Below the pieces are notes generated by a model, which saw only the letters and a program-made list of their open reading frames with translations, made no database searches and was not told the origin of the DNA. Shown one piece after another: positions 6,709 through 15,500 of a stretch of DNA of 64,000 nucleotides. Made by a program: the position numbers and the translations under genes. The stretch's first letter is position 1. Each line of letters opens with the position of its first letter. Source of the stretch: a virus; the IMG/VR virus record IMGVR_UViG_3300025121_000886, positions 1 to 64,000 of that record. One strand, 5' to 3'.

Positions 6709-9700
6709 ATGTCTACATTATCCACAAGCACATATACACTCCCGGGTGCATATATTGGGAAAATTATTGAGCCTAACGTTACAGTCTTATCTGGTATACC
6801 TAGATTGCCCTGTTACGTTGGAAAAGGGAGTCGTTTAGCGACCGTTAGAAATGCAGCTATTAGGAGATCTTATAAATCAGATGTTGAATTGACATTTTCT
6901 TCGAGAGCACCTTTTCAAGCTCCATTGACTTATTATGCAGATGGAAATCAAGAGTTAGCAAGACTTTATGATAGTAATGGTGCTGAAATTGATAAAAATA
7001 AATGGCAGTTTAAATTATCTGGAAGTGATTATTCTATTGTTGAATTTGATTCTAGATTTTATGATTCTACAAAAACTTATTATATCGATTATCAATCTGT
7101 AGACCGTACAGTTTTAGATCCTACCCCTTATGAGGATATCAGGACGGTTGATAAGGTATCTGTGACGACAGATACAGAAGAATTTGTTGAATATGAAGAT
7201 TTTATCGTTGTAATGACCTATGATGAATATACGGTAGAAGAAACACAGACAAAACATGATAAAGAGGTTTCTGCTATTGTTCATACTGGAACAGGAACAT
7301 TTACTCATTCTTTGACTGGAACACCTACTCATAAATATAATAGATATTACAAAGTGACATGTATTAGGGCTGTAACAGCTTCTATAGGTGGAGTACTTTA
7401 TTGGTATTCTGTGCCTATATCTGGTGGTAAACTTACAGATAGTCCAACTCTAGACCCAATACAACCACAAAATCCTGTTGATATCACAGATGACCTTGAT
7501 TATAACCTTCATATTCTTAATGTGGAGGCCAATAAAGTTGCAGATCAAGATTTTCTTTTGGAGAATGGTATAACCCTAAGAATAAATACCAATGCCGGTG
7601 CTACAATTGTTCTTAATGATACTTTAGAGTTTAATTCTTATGGACCAGGTATTTTTGAGAGAATAGAAGAATATTCTAATGCTAATCAATATCCAGAAGC
7701 ATATGATTCTATTGAAGAAACTTCTGCTTTGACCAAAACAGGGGAATGGGGGACAGTTTTTGGTGATGCTATAACTTTAACAGCAGATCATATTGCTGTA
7801 GCTGATTTAAGTACTTTAACTGTGACCTGTATTGATGAAGATGGTACATCGACACCTGTAACGACTGCTAAATTAGGTGATGGACCCTATCCTGAAGACA
7901 TGCATCCTGTTGAATTGGCAGCTGATGTACAGGAAAAAGTTAGGGCGGCAGGTGCAGGTGTAACTGAATTAGAAGAATTTACTTGTGTTTATGACCCTTC
8001 TGTTGGTACAGATGGGGCATTTACATGTAGAATCGGTGGTTCGAGTTCTGGAGCATCAGCAGCACAAAGAAGTTTAACTATTGCAGATGCTGTTGGTACA
8101 GTAGGTGCATCTATGAAGTTGACTGCTGCTACAAAAAAATATTCATCGGGTGCAAACTTAACCACAAATGCAGGTTTATCCATTAATGCGACTTCTGCTT
8201 ATACTGGGGATTATAACAAAAATTATAAACTTAGAGTTGTTTCTGTTAACTCTGGGACAGACACAGCAGTTGTTTATTGGACTTCTTATGGGACAAATTT
8301 GGATTCTTCAACATTAGGTTTTAAATCAGGTTATTTTACACTTGATTGGACAGATCCGACGGATGTTGTTAGGGTTGAAATTGAAGAAGGTATTTATGTT
8401 GATTGTGACGTTGATGGTTCAACCAAGATATTACAAGTTGGGGATTCTTGGACAATAGCAGCAAGATGCCCTGTTTTTAGAATTACAGCAAAAGACACGC
8501 GTGATTATACAATTACAGTAGCATCTGTAACCCCCGCCGGAAGTGATCCCACAAAAAGTGGAACGGTAGGTATTTCTTATTATACGAGTACCCCCGAGGG
8601 TGGTTTTGGTTCAACCACATTTAACAATCCCGGTGTTTTAGGGGATATGTCGGCTAATACTGAATTAAGAACCCTTTCTGGTAATTTTGTTATTGCATGT
8701 AGAAATATTGCGGGTGATATTAGGCATTCTGTAACTGTTTCGGGTGCTAATGACAAATGGTCTACCGGTTTGGTAAACACCAATTATATTGATTGGTCTT
8801 TAGGTGAAAGAGTATCTGAAACTTTTCAGACTTCTGATATTTTACATGATGTCTATGGGAACATTACGGGGTATGCCGATACCTACTATGTGATATTAGC
8901 CCATACTGTTTTATCGACCTTAGATGTTGTATCTATCGTTAAAACTGGAAATATTGTTATTTCAGGTTCTATATATGGAACATCTGGTTCACCCTATTTA
9001 TGGTTTACCACAGATCCTGGTGCTGCAATTACTGTGACCTATGATCATCGTGGTGATGAGCCAACCCCGGGGGATATATATTATTTCACGGCTTCTTATG
9101 TAAGACCATCAACGAGTTACGACTCTCCTTTTAGAGTTCTTACCCGAGATGACGCTTTTACATTATTGGCCCCCGCTGCTTCTGATAATGATCTTTATAT
9201 TATGGCTGATCTTGCTTTTGATAATGCTGTATCGGGTATTTATGTATGTCAAGCATCTGATTCAGACCTTGATGGAAATTATACTACTCAAGATTATAAA
9301 AGAGCCATAGAAGCCACAGAAGGACAACCAGAAGTAACTGATCTTATTGTTTTGAATAAAGCTTCTGCTCTTCCTGATGCTATAGCATCTAATGTTCGGA
9401 CGAGTAACCCCTTTGCTAGAAAATTTAGAATGTTATGGTGGGGATGCTCAACTGGAACAACAATAGGGAGCGAGACAGAATCAGGTACTTTGATCTATAC
9501 TGCAAGGAAAACCCTTCAAGTTTATGGGAATTCACCAGCGCATGGTACAAGAGTATTGGTAGCACCCACGACAGCTACAAAGACAATAATACTTCCAACG
9601 GGTCAAGCTTATGCATGTCCTCTTAATGGTTCTTTTGTTGCAGGTCAAATAGCTGCTTTAAATGCTTCTTTTTCTGAACCCGCAGATACCCTTCTTTGGA

Positions 9701-10203
9701 AGACGTTGCCTGGTTTTGATGAGATAGAGGTATATACCACTCCAGAAAATATTTTATTAGGTGGGGCTTCTATATTATTTATGGAAGATATTGGTTCTGG
9801 TGTGTATCGATGTGGTGAATCTATCACAGTAGATACGAGTTCCATTGAATATCATGAAGTATCTGCGATGAATCAACAAATATATGTTACTGCCTATGTT
9901 AGACAGTCTGTTGAAGAAGCTGTTGTATCAATGGTACCTGATGGTGTTCCAGACGGTCTTGCTATGGTTCGCGGGGCGGTTGTTTTAGCTCTTAAAACAT
10001 TGTTAAGCCAGAATAAGATTGCTACATATGAGGACGATCAAGGAAATGAACGACAATTAAATCCGATTACAGATGTTATTGTATTTAGGGATACAACAGA
10101 TAGAACTTTATATCACTTCAAGTATGCCTATTACCTCAGATATCCTATCAAAAGATTATTTGGGCTTTATACAGTAGACTCTAACAATTTTGCGAACGCT
10201 TAA
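6709..10203 (+). CDS. contractile tail sheath protein, unusually large
   Basis: A 1164-aa sheath subunit that polymerises around the tail tube and contracts on infection. The C-terminal 130 residues carry the conserved sheath domain (a VTAYVRQSVEEAVVSMVPDG helix region, LKTLLSQNKIATYED, then ITDVIVFRDTTDRTLYHF). The N-terminus YTLPGAYIGKIIEP is also typical. The ATG at 6709 follows an excellent AGGAGG; an upstream extension to 6637 lacks one. Most phage sheaths are 400-700 aa. Here roughly 500 extra residues of Ser/Thr/Gly-rich beta sequence (about residues 180-760) are inserted and probably form surface domains on the sheath. It is followed 12 bases later by a small tagged protein, and the tail tube comes two genes further on. 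Confidence 0.9.
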   Translation: MSTLSTSTYTLPGAYIGKIIEPNVTVLSGIPRLPCYVGKGSRLATVRNAAIRRSYKSDVELTFSSRAPFQAPLTYYADGNQELARLYDSNGAEIDKNKWQFKLSGSDYSIVEFDSRFYDSTKTYYIDYQSVDRTVLDPTPYEDIRTVDKVSVTTDTEEFVEYEDFIVVMTYDEYTVEETQTKHDKEVSAIVHTGTGTFTHSLTGTPTHKYNRYYKVTCIRAVTASIGGVLYWYSVPISGGKLTDSPTLDPIQPQNPVDITDDLDYNLHILNVEANKVADQDFLLENGITLRINTNAGATIVLNDTLEFNSYGPGIFERIEEYSNANQYPEAYDSIEETSALTKTGEWGTVFGDAITLTADHIAVADLSTLTVTCIDEDGTSTPVTTAKLGDGPYPEDMHPVELAADVQEKVRAAGAGVTELEEFTCVYDPSVGTDGAFTCRIGGSSSGASAAQRSLTIADAVGTVGASMKLTAATKKYSSGANLTTNAGLSINATSAYTGDYNKNYKLRVVSVNSGTDTAVVYWTSYGTNLDSSTLGFKSGYFTLDWTDPTDVVRVEIEEGIYVDCDVDGSTKILQVGDSWTIAARCPVFRITAKDTRDYTITVASVTPAGSDPTKSGTVGISYYTSTPEGGFGSTTFNNPGVLGDMSANTELRTLSGNFVIACRNIAGDIRHSVTVSGANDKWSTGLVNTNYIDWSLGERVSETFQTSDILHDVYGNITGYADTYYVILAHTVLSTLDVVSIVKTGNIVISGSIYGTSGSPYLWFTTDPGAAITVTYDHRGDEPTPGDIYYFTASYVRPSTSYDSPFRVLTRDDAFTLLAPAASDNDLYIMADLAFDNAVSGIYVCQASDSDLDGNYTTQDYKRAIEATEGQPEVTDLIVLNKASALPDAIASNVRTSNPFARKFRMLWWGCSTGTTIGSETESGTLIYTARKTLQVYGNSPAHGTRVLVAPTTATKTIILPTGQAYACPLNGSFVAGQIAALNASFSEPADTLLWKTLPGFDEIEVYTTPENILLGGASILFMEDIGSGVYRCGESITVDTSSIEYHEVSAMNQQIYVTAYVRQSVEEAVVSMVPDGVPDGLAMVRGAVVLALKTLLSQNKIATYEDDQGNERQLNPITDVIVFRDTTDRTLYHFKYAYYLRYPIKRLFGLYTVDSNNFANA

Positions 10204-10215
10204 TAGGAGGGGAAG

Positions 10216-10662
10216 ATGATAGATTATAATAAAATAGTAGAGAGATTAGATATTGTTTCTCAAGAATTTGAAAATAAAGGTTTCAAAGACTTGAGTTTTG
10301 AGTTAGATGAAATTTCACAATCTCTTTTAACAGAAAAAGATGCAGAAAATTCGGGTGATGATATTGATTCAATAAAGGAATCAGTATTTTTTTGGGTAGA
10401 TCAGTTAAGAAAAGATCACAAGGATTTTGGAGATTTAAGTTTTGTTAAAAGATATCTTAATAAAAAAGTTGGGGATAAAAAAGCTTTAGCTTCTCTAAGA
10501 TTATTGGATAGTTTAGACGAAAAAAAATATGCTGTTTTAATCTCTGAATATGTTACAGCCTGTCATAAGGGAAGTTATGCCACGATCGATAACAGTAAAG
10601 TTCATCCAGCTGCTTTGCATATGTGGGGAAATAGAGCATCTTTTAATGAATCTGATGAATGA
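10216..10662 (+). CDS. tagged unknown protein, 148 aa (N-terminal helical hairpin)
   Basis: Starts right after AGGAGGGG. Residues 4-35 form the recurrent two-helix module seen in eleven proteins of this window (RLDIVSQEFENKGF, then DLSFELDEISQSLL). The remaining 110 residues are helical, with WVDQLRKDHKDFGDLSF and a conserved-looking LHMWGN near the end. Similar downstream domains were not recognised. It lies between the sheath and tail tube genes, so it is probably a minor virion or tail-assembly protein. Confidence 0.7.
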   Translation: MIDYNKIVERLDIVSQEFENKGFKDLSFELDEISQSLLTEKDAENSGDDIDSIKESVFFWVDQLRKDHKDFGDLSFVKRYLNKKVGDKKALASLRLLDSLDEKKYAVLISEYVTACHKGSYATIDNSKVHPAALHMWGNRASFNESDE

Positions 10663-10706
10663 GTTTTTCAATAACCACCCTCAATTTTTAGAGATGATGT
10701 TTATTT

Positions 10707-11096
10707 ATGACCTATGATAATTTTTCTGTTTGTGTTAATTGCCTTTCCCCCTGTTGTGCATTATACGCCATAAATGTTACAGATAAAGATATTGAACGCA
10801 TAATGCACATTGTGGGTAAGTCTGAATATTTTGTTAAAACTTCTCGGTGGGGTTTTCCTTACACACATCAAGTAAGGACTAAAAAGATAGATAATTGTGA
10901 TGGTTGGTGTTATTTCACAAATAGGGTAGCTAAAGGACATTATAATTGTGGAATATATGAATATAGACCAGAAGCCTGTAGAGCATTTAGCCCCATTAAT
11001 TGTCCTCATTATTATAAATATGAGGATGGTTTGATTGAAGTAAAAACAATATTAGCACATTTAAAATCAGAGACTATGAATAAGTCCACAAAATAA
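10707..11096 (+). CDS. YkgJ-like cysteine cluster protein
   Basis: A 129-aa protein with the arrangement of the YkgJ family, small proteins thought to bind a metal (zinc or an iron-sulphur cluster). It has CxxCxxxCC at residues 9-17, then CDGWCYF, CGIYEYRPEACRAF and a last NCPHYY. The G-I-Y-x-x-R-P-x-x-C-R signature is characteristic. The enzymatic role of the family is not established. Its place between sheath and tube genes is unusual for a metabolic protein and may point to a modification or assembly role; that is inference. Confidence 0.75.
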   Translation: MTYDNFSVCVNCLSPCCALYAINVTDKDIERIMHIVGKSEYFVKTSRWGFPYTHQVRTKKIDNCDGWCYFTNRVAKGHYNCGIYEYRPEACRAFSPINCPHYYKYEDGLIEVKTILAHLKSETMNKSTK

Positions 11097-11187
11097 AGTG
11101 GTTGGTTATTATGAAAAATAAGAAGACAAATTCAGAAAAAAGATAATTTTTTAGATAAAGAATATTTGCTTTTAAGGAGACAATATA

Positions 11188-11688
11188 ATGGCAAGTAACC
11201 CACATGGTGTTAAAGTTCAAAGTTTAGATTGGAGTCACAAATATGCTCCAACCACGATGACCTATCATGGCATCGTGTTAAAAATGGATGGAAGAGAAGT
11301 AGGCCGTATAACAAGCTGGAATCCTCAACCTTATGGACGAGATGGTGAGCATGTTTATGAGTTGTCCAAAACTACTTTTGGCCGACCAGTAGATTATGTT
11401 CCTGGAAAAAATAATACTTATACTATATCATGTAATCGTGTTGAAGTATGGCTCGATGAATTTGAGCGAGCGATTGGCTTTGATGATGTATGGGTTGATC
11501 TTTGTGATCAGAGAAGACCTTTTACAATTACAGAAACTCTTTATAAGGGTGACGTGAGATATAGAGAATGGACTTATACAGGATGCTGGATCACGAGCAA
11601 AAACCCCGATGCGTACGACGCTGAGGGTAATGCTAAAATTATAGTTTCAGCAGAAATTTCTTATGTAGCTCGTACAAAAACCTTATAG
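11188..11688 (+). CDS. tail tube protein
   Basis: A 166-aa protein of the size and pattern of myovirus tail tube subunits, which stack as hexamers inside the sheath. Supporting segments are LKMDGREVGRITSWNPQ near residues 30-46, YGRDGEHVYELSKTTFGRPVD, and a C-terminal beta strand pair ending AEISYVARTKTL. A strong AAGGAGA site precedes the ATG. Gene order (sheath, tube, assembly proteins, tape measure) agrees with the assignment. Confidence 0.88.
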   Translation: MASNPHGVKVQSLDWSHKYAPTTMTYHGIVLKMDGREVGRITSWNPQPYGRDGEHVYELSKTTFGRPVDYVPGKNNTYTISCNRVEVWLDEFERAIGFDDVWVDLCDQRRPFTITETLYKGDVRYREWTYTGCWITSKNPDAYDAEGNAKIIVSAEISYVARTKTL

Positions 11689-11708
11689 AGTAATTTGGGA
11701 GACTTATT

Positions 11709-12101
11709 ATGAATTTACGAGAAAGAATAGAAGCGAGAAAAAAGAGACAAGCTTCTTTTAATACTTCTTATGTTAGAGTCTACCATGAAGATCCATTGCG
11801 CCTAAAATTTCTTTATGGTCTGGAAAATACAGAATCTTTAAATGACTTGAATATAAAAACAAGTAGATTGAAATTGTCTGTTAAAGCACTGCTAAAAAGT
11901 GCTTCTGGGAAATTTACTATTTCAAGTTTGAAGACCTTAGAAACCGGTGTTATCTTTGTCAAAGGTATTCACGGTGTTTTAGATGGAATGTATTTAACAA
12001 CTGATTATTTGATAGAGTTTCAAGATTTTGAAGGTATTGAAGAATTTGTAAATAATTTATCAGTATATGAAGATGAATTCAAGGTGCAGATAGCTAGTTG
12101 A
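11709..12101 (+). CDS. hypothetical tail-module protein, 130 aa
   Basis: A basic N-terminal helix (LRERIEARKKRQASF) is followed by a compact alpha/beta domain with LETGVIFVKGIHGVLDG. It begins 20 bases after the tail tube stop with a GGAGA site. Genes here often encode tube-associated or tape-measure-chaperone proteins, but no motif allows a firm name. It is the last rightward gene before a leftward insertion of two or three accessory genes. Confidence 0.6.
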   Translation: MNLRERIEARKKRQASFNTSYVRVYHEDPLRLKFLYGLENTESLNDLNIKTSRLKLSVKALLKSASGKFTISSLKTLETGVIFVKGIHGVLDGMYLTTDYLIEFQDFEGIEEFVNNLSVYEDEFKVQIAS

Positions 12102-12112
12102 TGAATATTTTA

Positions 12113-12256
12113 TTATATTTTCTCGCCTTCTATTATATTCAATATTTGTTTTAATTGATCTTCTGTCAGAGAATGTTTAATATCTTCAGTATTATATTTT
12201 TCAAAGAATGCTTTACAATAATTTACAAGTTTTTCAATTCTCTTTTTCTGAATCAT
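12113..12256 (-). CDS. small hypothetical protein, 47 aa
   Basis: A short helical, charged protein (MIQKKRIEKLVNYCKAFF ... LTEDQLKQILNIIEG). The frame could extend to 12313, but that stretch overlaps the zinc-ribbon gene in another frame. The ATG at 12254-12256 overlaps the end of that gene by about 20 bases, suggesting coupling. Function unknown. Confidence 0.4.
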   Translation of the reverse strand: MIQKKRIEKLVNYCKAFFEKYNTEDIKHSLTEDQLKQILNIIEGEKI

Positions 12257-12467
12257 ATCCACATTTACAACAATTATAAATGGTATGTTCTTTAAAGCCA
12301 GGAATATCATCATAGGTGTCTAATGTGCATCCTTTTTTACATTTATGACAAAGATATCTTGTTGTTCTCACTTCTCCATGTCCAGCACCCCAACCAGCGT
12401 GGGGATAACACTTTGAAGTTAAGTCTTTTTTACAATTGGGACAATTTATTTTTTCACCTTTTATCAT
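12234..12467 (-). CDS. small zinc-ribbon protein, 77 aa
   Basis: Three Cys pairs are visible: CPNC at residues 9-12, CHKCKKGC around 40-47, and CCKCG near the C-terminus. This gives one or two zinc ribbons in a protein of only 77 residues. The middle HAGWGAGHGEVRTTRYLC region is reminiscent of zinc-ribbon domains that accompany nucleic-acid enzymes. An AAAGGA site precedes the ATG. It lies just downstream of the N4-type methyltransferase on the same strand and may belong with it functionally. Confidence 0.6.
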   Translation of the reverse strand: MIKGEKINCPNCKKDLTSKCYPHAGWGAGHGEVRTTRYLCHKCKKGCTLDTYDDIPGFKEHTIYNCCKCGYDSEKEN

Positions 12468-12548
12468 TTTTATCCTTTCTATGTAAAAATTTTGTTGTTG
12501 TTCAACTTTTTACAGATTTTTTGAAAAATGATTATATTTATGTAAAAA

Positions 12549-13958
12549 TCAATCCTCAAATAATTTTCTCATTGGCAGATAATTATATTTGATGAATCTG
12601 CTTATTCTATTTCTTGCCATTTCAACATAACTTGGATTTAACTCAATCCCTATAAAATTTCTCAACAATTTTTTAGCCATTATACCTGTCGTCCCGCTAC
12701 CCATAAATGGGTCTAAAACTATTCCAGGAATAAATTTTGAATTACAAGAACATTGAGAATATCCTTGAAATTCTGCGCTCGAATAGACAGTAGGATTATG
12801 ACCTTGTTTTAATCTCTTTTCATTTTCTGTATATACTTCTAATTCAAAAAATCCACCCAATGGTGTTTTAGCATTGGGTATCCCTTTGAAACCTAATATA
12901 CCTTCAGGGTTATTGGTTGAATACAATTTCCTTTTTAGTTCTCCACATTTTTCACAAACATATTCGGGGCAACCGGCTAATATAGGAGTTTCAATCAATT
13001 TTTCTGGAAATACGGCAAAATGGGCTTCTTTAGATGACGCTGGGTTTATGCTCCATACAGTTCTTTTGTTTCTACCATATAATCCATAACAATGTGTGTT
13101 TTCGGCATTTTCTCCCCTGTATTTATCAGCATTTGGCTTGCATGTATTCTTAGATCGACTTCCCCATTTAGACTTTTTATTTCTTTCATATTCAACATTT
13201 ATCGTCTTAAAGGGTTCGAATTGTTGTTCAAAATAATAATCTGGATTTTTAGAGAAAAAGAACAAATACTCAAAATCATTTGAAAATCGATCTTTAGCCG
13301 AACTCGGTAGGCAAGAAGGTTTATGCCAAATTATGGTATTTCTAAGAATCCAGCCTCTACTTATCATCTCTATGGCAAATCTAAATGGGATTAATAACAA
13401 GCTCTTTCTAGGGTAATCAATTTTAGGTTGTTTCCATTTATTAGCCTTAGCCTTTTTTCCTCTTACCCAATCTCCTCCAGCACCACCTGAATTAGAATAA
13501 GTATCTCCAAGGTTTACCCAGCAAGTTCCATCATCTTTTAGAACTCTATGAACTTCATCAAATATATCACAAAGATGGGTGATATACATATCAAAATGGG
13601 GCTCATTTCCTAAGGAGCCTTCCCAAACTCGACATTTTTTACAGCATCTTCCCAATGTTTTTGTCTGTCCAGCACCACTTCCTATAGCATTTTTGTATTT
13701 TGTTTGTTCTACTTGTCCCGGTTTTAAAGGTGTCATGTAATCATCAAATTCGTGATCACAATCGTTTTCTTCCCAGGTTAATGGTTTGGTATCATAATCT
13801 CTCAATCCATAATAGGGCGGTGAGGTTACACACACATCTAAGCTTTTTTCAGGCAATGTTCTTAAAACGTCAACAGCATGACCTTGTATTATTGTATTAA
13901 TGTGTGGTCTGATTATATTGTTTATTGAGCTTTGTTTATTTATCACATCTAGTGTCAA
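12549..13958 (-). CDS. DNA (cytosine-N4 type) methyltransferase with Cys clusters
   Basis: A 469-aa SAM-dependent DNA methyltransferase. The catalytic motif is SPPY at residues 46-49 (SPPY rather than DPPY favours N4-cytosine) and the SAM-binding motif is DPFMGSGTT at about 416-424. Between them is a long target-recognition region with CCKKCRVWEG near residue 110, CEKCGELKRK near 340 and CSCNSK near 405, likely zinc knuckles. It lies on the opposite strand within the tail module, divergent from the gene at 14054. No endonuclease partner is visible, so it probably protects or marks phage DNA as an orphan enzyme. N4 versus N6 specificity is not proven by sequence. Confidence 0.88.
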   Translation of the reverse strand: MTLDVINKQSSINNIIRPHINTIIQGHAVDVLRTLPEKSLDVCVTSPPYYGLRDYDTKPLTWEENDCDHEFDDYMTPLKPGQVEQTKYKNAIGSGAGQTKTLGRCCKKCRVWEGSLGNEPHFDMYITHLCDIFDEVHRVLKDDGTCWVNLGDTYSNSGGAGGDWVRGKKAKANKWKQPKIDYPRKSLLLIPFRFAIEMISRGWILRNTIIWHKPSCLPSSAKDRFSNDFEYLFFFSKNPDYYFEQQFEPFKTINVEYERNKKSKWGSRSKNTCKPNADKYRGENAENTHCYGLYGRNKRTVWSINPASSKEAHFAVFPEKLIETPILAGCPEYVCEKCGELKRKLYSTNNPEGILGFKGIPNAKTPLGGFFELEVYTENEKRLKQGHNPTVYSSAEFQGYSQCSCNSKFIPGIVLDPFMGSGTTGIMAKKLLRNFIGIELNPSYVEMARNRISRFIKYNYLPMRKLFED

Positions 13959-14053
13959 TTTAATTTATCCTTAAAATAAGTTATTCTGACATACTCCCAA
14001 AGCTAAAGCATTTTGGGGTTCTAAAGTTGCTGCTCTTGTAATATTATATTTTT

Positions 14054-14935
14054 ATGGAGAAAACTTTGAAAATACCAGAGTTATTAAAAAGTTTAGATGA
14101 ATTAAAGCAAAAATATTCTTTAAATAAGAAGAATATTGATGAAGTAGTTAACAAAAAAGTTGTTGGATCGACCACCATACCACCTTTAATCATCCCCTCT
14201 AAAAAGGAACTTCGTTCGATCACAATGTTATTCAATAAGTTTGGAAAACATCTTTTATCGGAGGAGTTCGATACATTAAAACAATATGATAAAATCGTCA
14301 TCCTTATCCATACTCTTTCACAGGGTTTTGATAAATTATCTTCCTTGCCGGAAAATATGAATGTCTCAGAATTTTGTTATCTTTGTCATAAATTATTTGA
14401 ATTGGATTTTATATTAAAATGGTGTGAGAAGAAAAAGCGAGGTAATTTATCTTATGTTCTTAATGAGATTAGTGATGGTAATGTAAAGATTGATATATCG
14501 GATAAAGATCTTTATTTAAAACAAGTTGAAGATTTTTTTACTGGTGTTATCTCAAATCCTTTCAAGGATAAATTTCTTAAAAATGAATTAGCTGGAATTT
14601 TACGTTTACCGGTGGTGTGTAATAACTTTTATTTCTCAAATCAAGAATCTTTAGATTCTTATCAATGTGATTACATTTTAAATCGATACCTTTTGATAAA
14701 GGATCAATTTTTATTGGGTATACCAGATGACTTAAAGGGTTATGAGGATATCTTTAATAAAATATGGTCTACCTTCAAACTTTTTTTGGTAAAGGGGGGT
14801 AACAATGAGTTTGATTCTTTATCGAAGTTTGAGATATCAGATAGCTATATAAACATCGACAATTATAATTATTGTCTTCTTTTCCCAAATTCTAGAATGC
14901 CTAAAATATTGAACTGGGGTATTTTTAATGAGTAG
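14054..14935 (+). CDS. hypothetical tail-assembly region protein, 293 aa
   Basis: A largely helical, lysine-rich protein with no signal peptide. Residues 1-30 form an amphipathic helix (IPELLKSLDELKQKYSL). The rest has Cys/Phe-rich helices (SEFCYLCHKLFELDF) and a C-terminal tyrosine-rich stretch. Its end overlaps the start of the next gene by eight bases. Together with the next four genes it fills the space between tail tube and tape measure, where phages encode tape-measure chaperones and baseplate hub proteins. I cannot assign a family. Confidence 0.6.
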   Translation: MEKTLKIPELLKSLDELKQKYSLNKKNIDEVVNKKVVGSTTIPPLIIPSKKELRSITMLFNKFGKHLLSEEFDTLKQYDKIVILIHTLSQGFDKLSSLPENMNVSEFCYLCHKLFELDFILKWCEKKKRGNLSYVLNEISDGNVKIDISDKDLYLKQVEDFFTGVISNPFKDKFLKNELAGILRLPVVCNNFYFSNQESLDSYQCDYILNRYLLIKDQFLLGIPDDLKGYEDIFNKIWSTFKLFLVKGGNNEFDSLSKFEISDSYINIDNYNYCLLFPNSRMPKILNWGIFNE

Positions 14936-15500
14936 CAATGCTATTGATATATTATATGATCTGAAAAAACATTTCGGTCTATGCTCAGAAAATTTATTTT
15001 CAGTCATTGATGCTGAGCATAAATGGAGTTTTTACCCCCCGGATAGTTTAGGTATAGAAATACTATTAAAATTGACAGATATTAATAGGGATGTTTCCTC
15101 ATATAAAATAGCTATTGTTGCATCTTTTCTGGCAAAAATAGATGAAGAACCAATCTATAAAATAATTGGAATAAATATTGATAAAAAGTTAGGAGAGACA
15201 GATAAATCTATAAGATTAGCAACCTCTTCTGATTGGTTTGACATGCTACAGAAAGAGTTTAAGCCCGATCTGGTTGACAAATTATATGAACATTATGATG
15301 AAAAATATGGTGAAAGATTAAAATTGTTATTATCTTCTGATACAACATCTTATGTGTGCAAAAAGTGCAAGAGTAATTATAGTCTGAAGAAGAAAGATAT
15401 TGTGTACTTTTGTCAAAAATGTGGTAACAAACTATTTCTCTTAGATGAAAAGAACAATCCACAGGACCCTTTGGTGCGCTCACGGAAGACCCTAGCTTAG
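14928..15500 (+). CDS. zinc-finger tail assembly protein; upstream partner of a -1 frameshift
   Basis: A 190-aa zero-frame product with an N-terminal alpha/beta domain (HKWSFYPPDSLGIEILLKL ... FLAKIDEEPIY). A helix LVDKLYEHYDEKYGERL follows, then a C-terminal zinc finger CKKC ... CQKCGNKL. The same order, with a finger ending C-x-x-C-G-x-x-L, occurs in the gene at 16069, so the two look like diverged copies. Near the 3' end lies C CCT TTG (15467-15473) and an 11-bp stem. A -1 slip there joins this gene to the open frame 15449-16036 to give a protein of about 369 aa. By analogy with the lambda G/G-T pair this may be a tape-measure chaperone set; that role is inferred. Confidence 0.75.
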   Translation: MSSNAIDILYDLKKHFGLCSENLFSVIDAEHKWSFYPPDSLGIEILLKLTDINRDVSSYKIAIVASFLAKIDEEPIYKIIGINIDKKLGETDKSIRLATSSDWFDMLQKEFKPDLVDKLYEHYDEKYGERLKLLLSSDTTSYVCKKCKSNYSLKKKDIVYFCQKCGNKLFLLDEKNNPQDPLVRSRKTLA

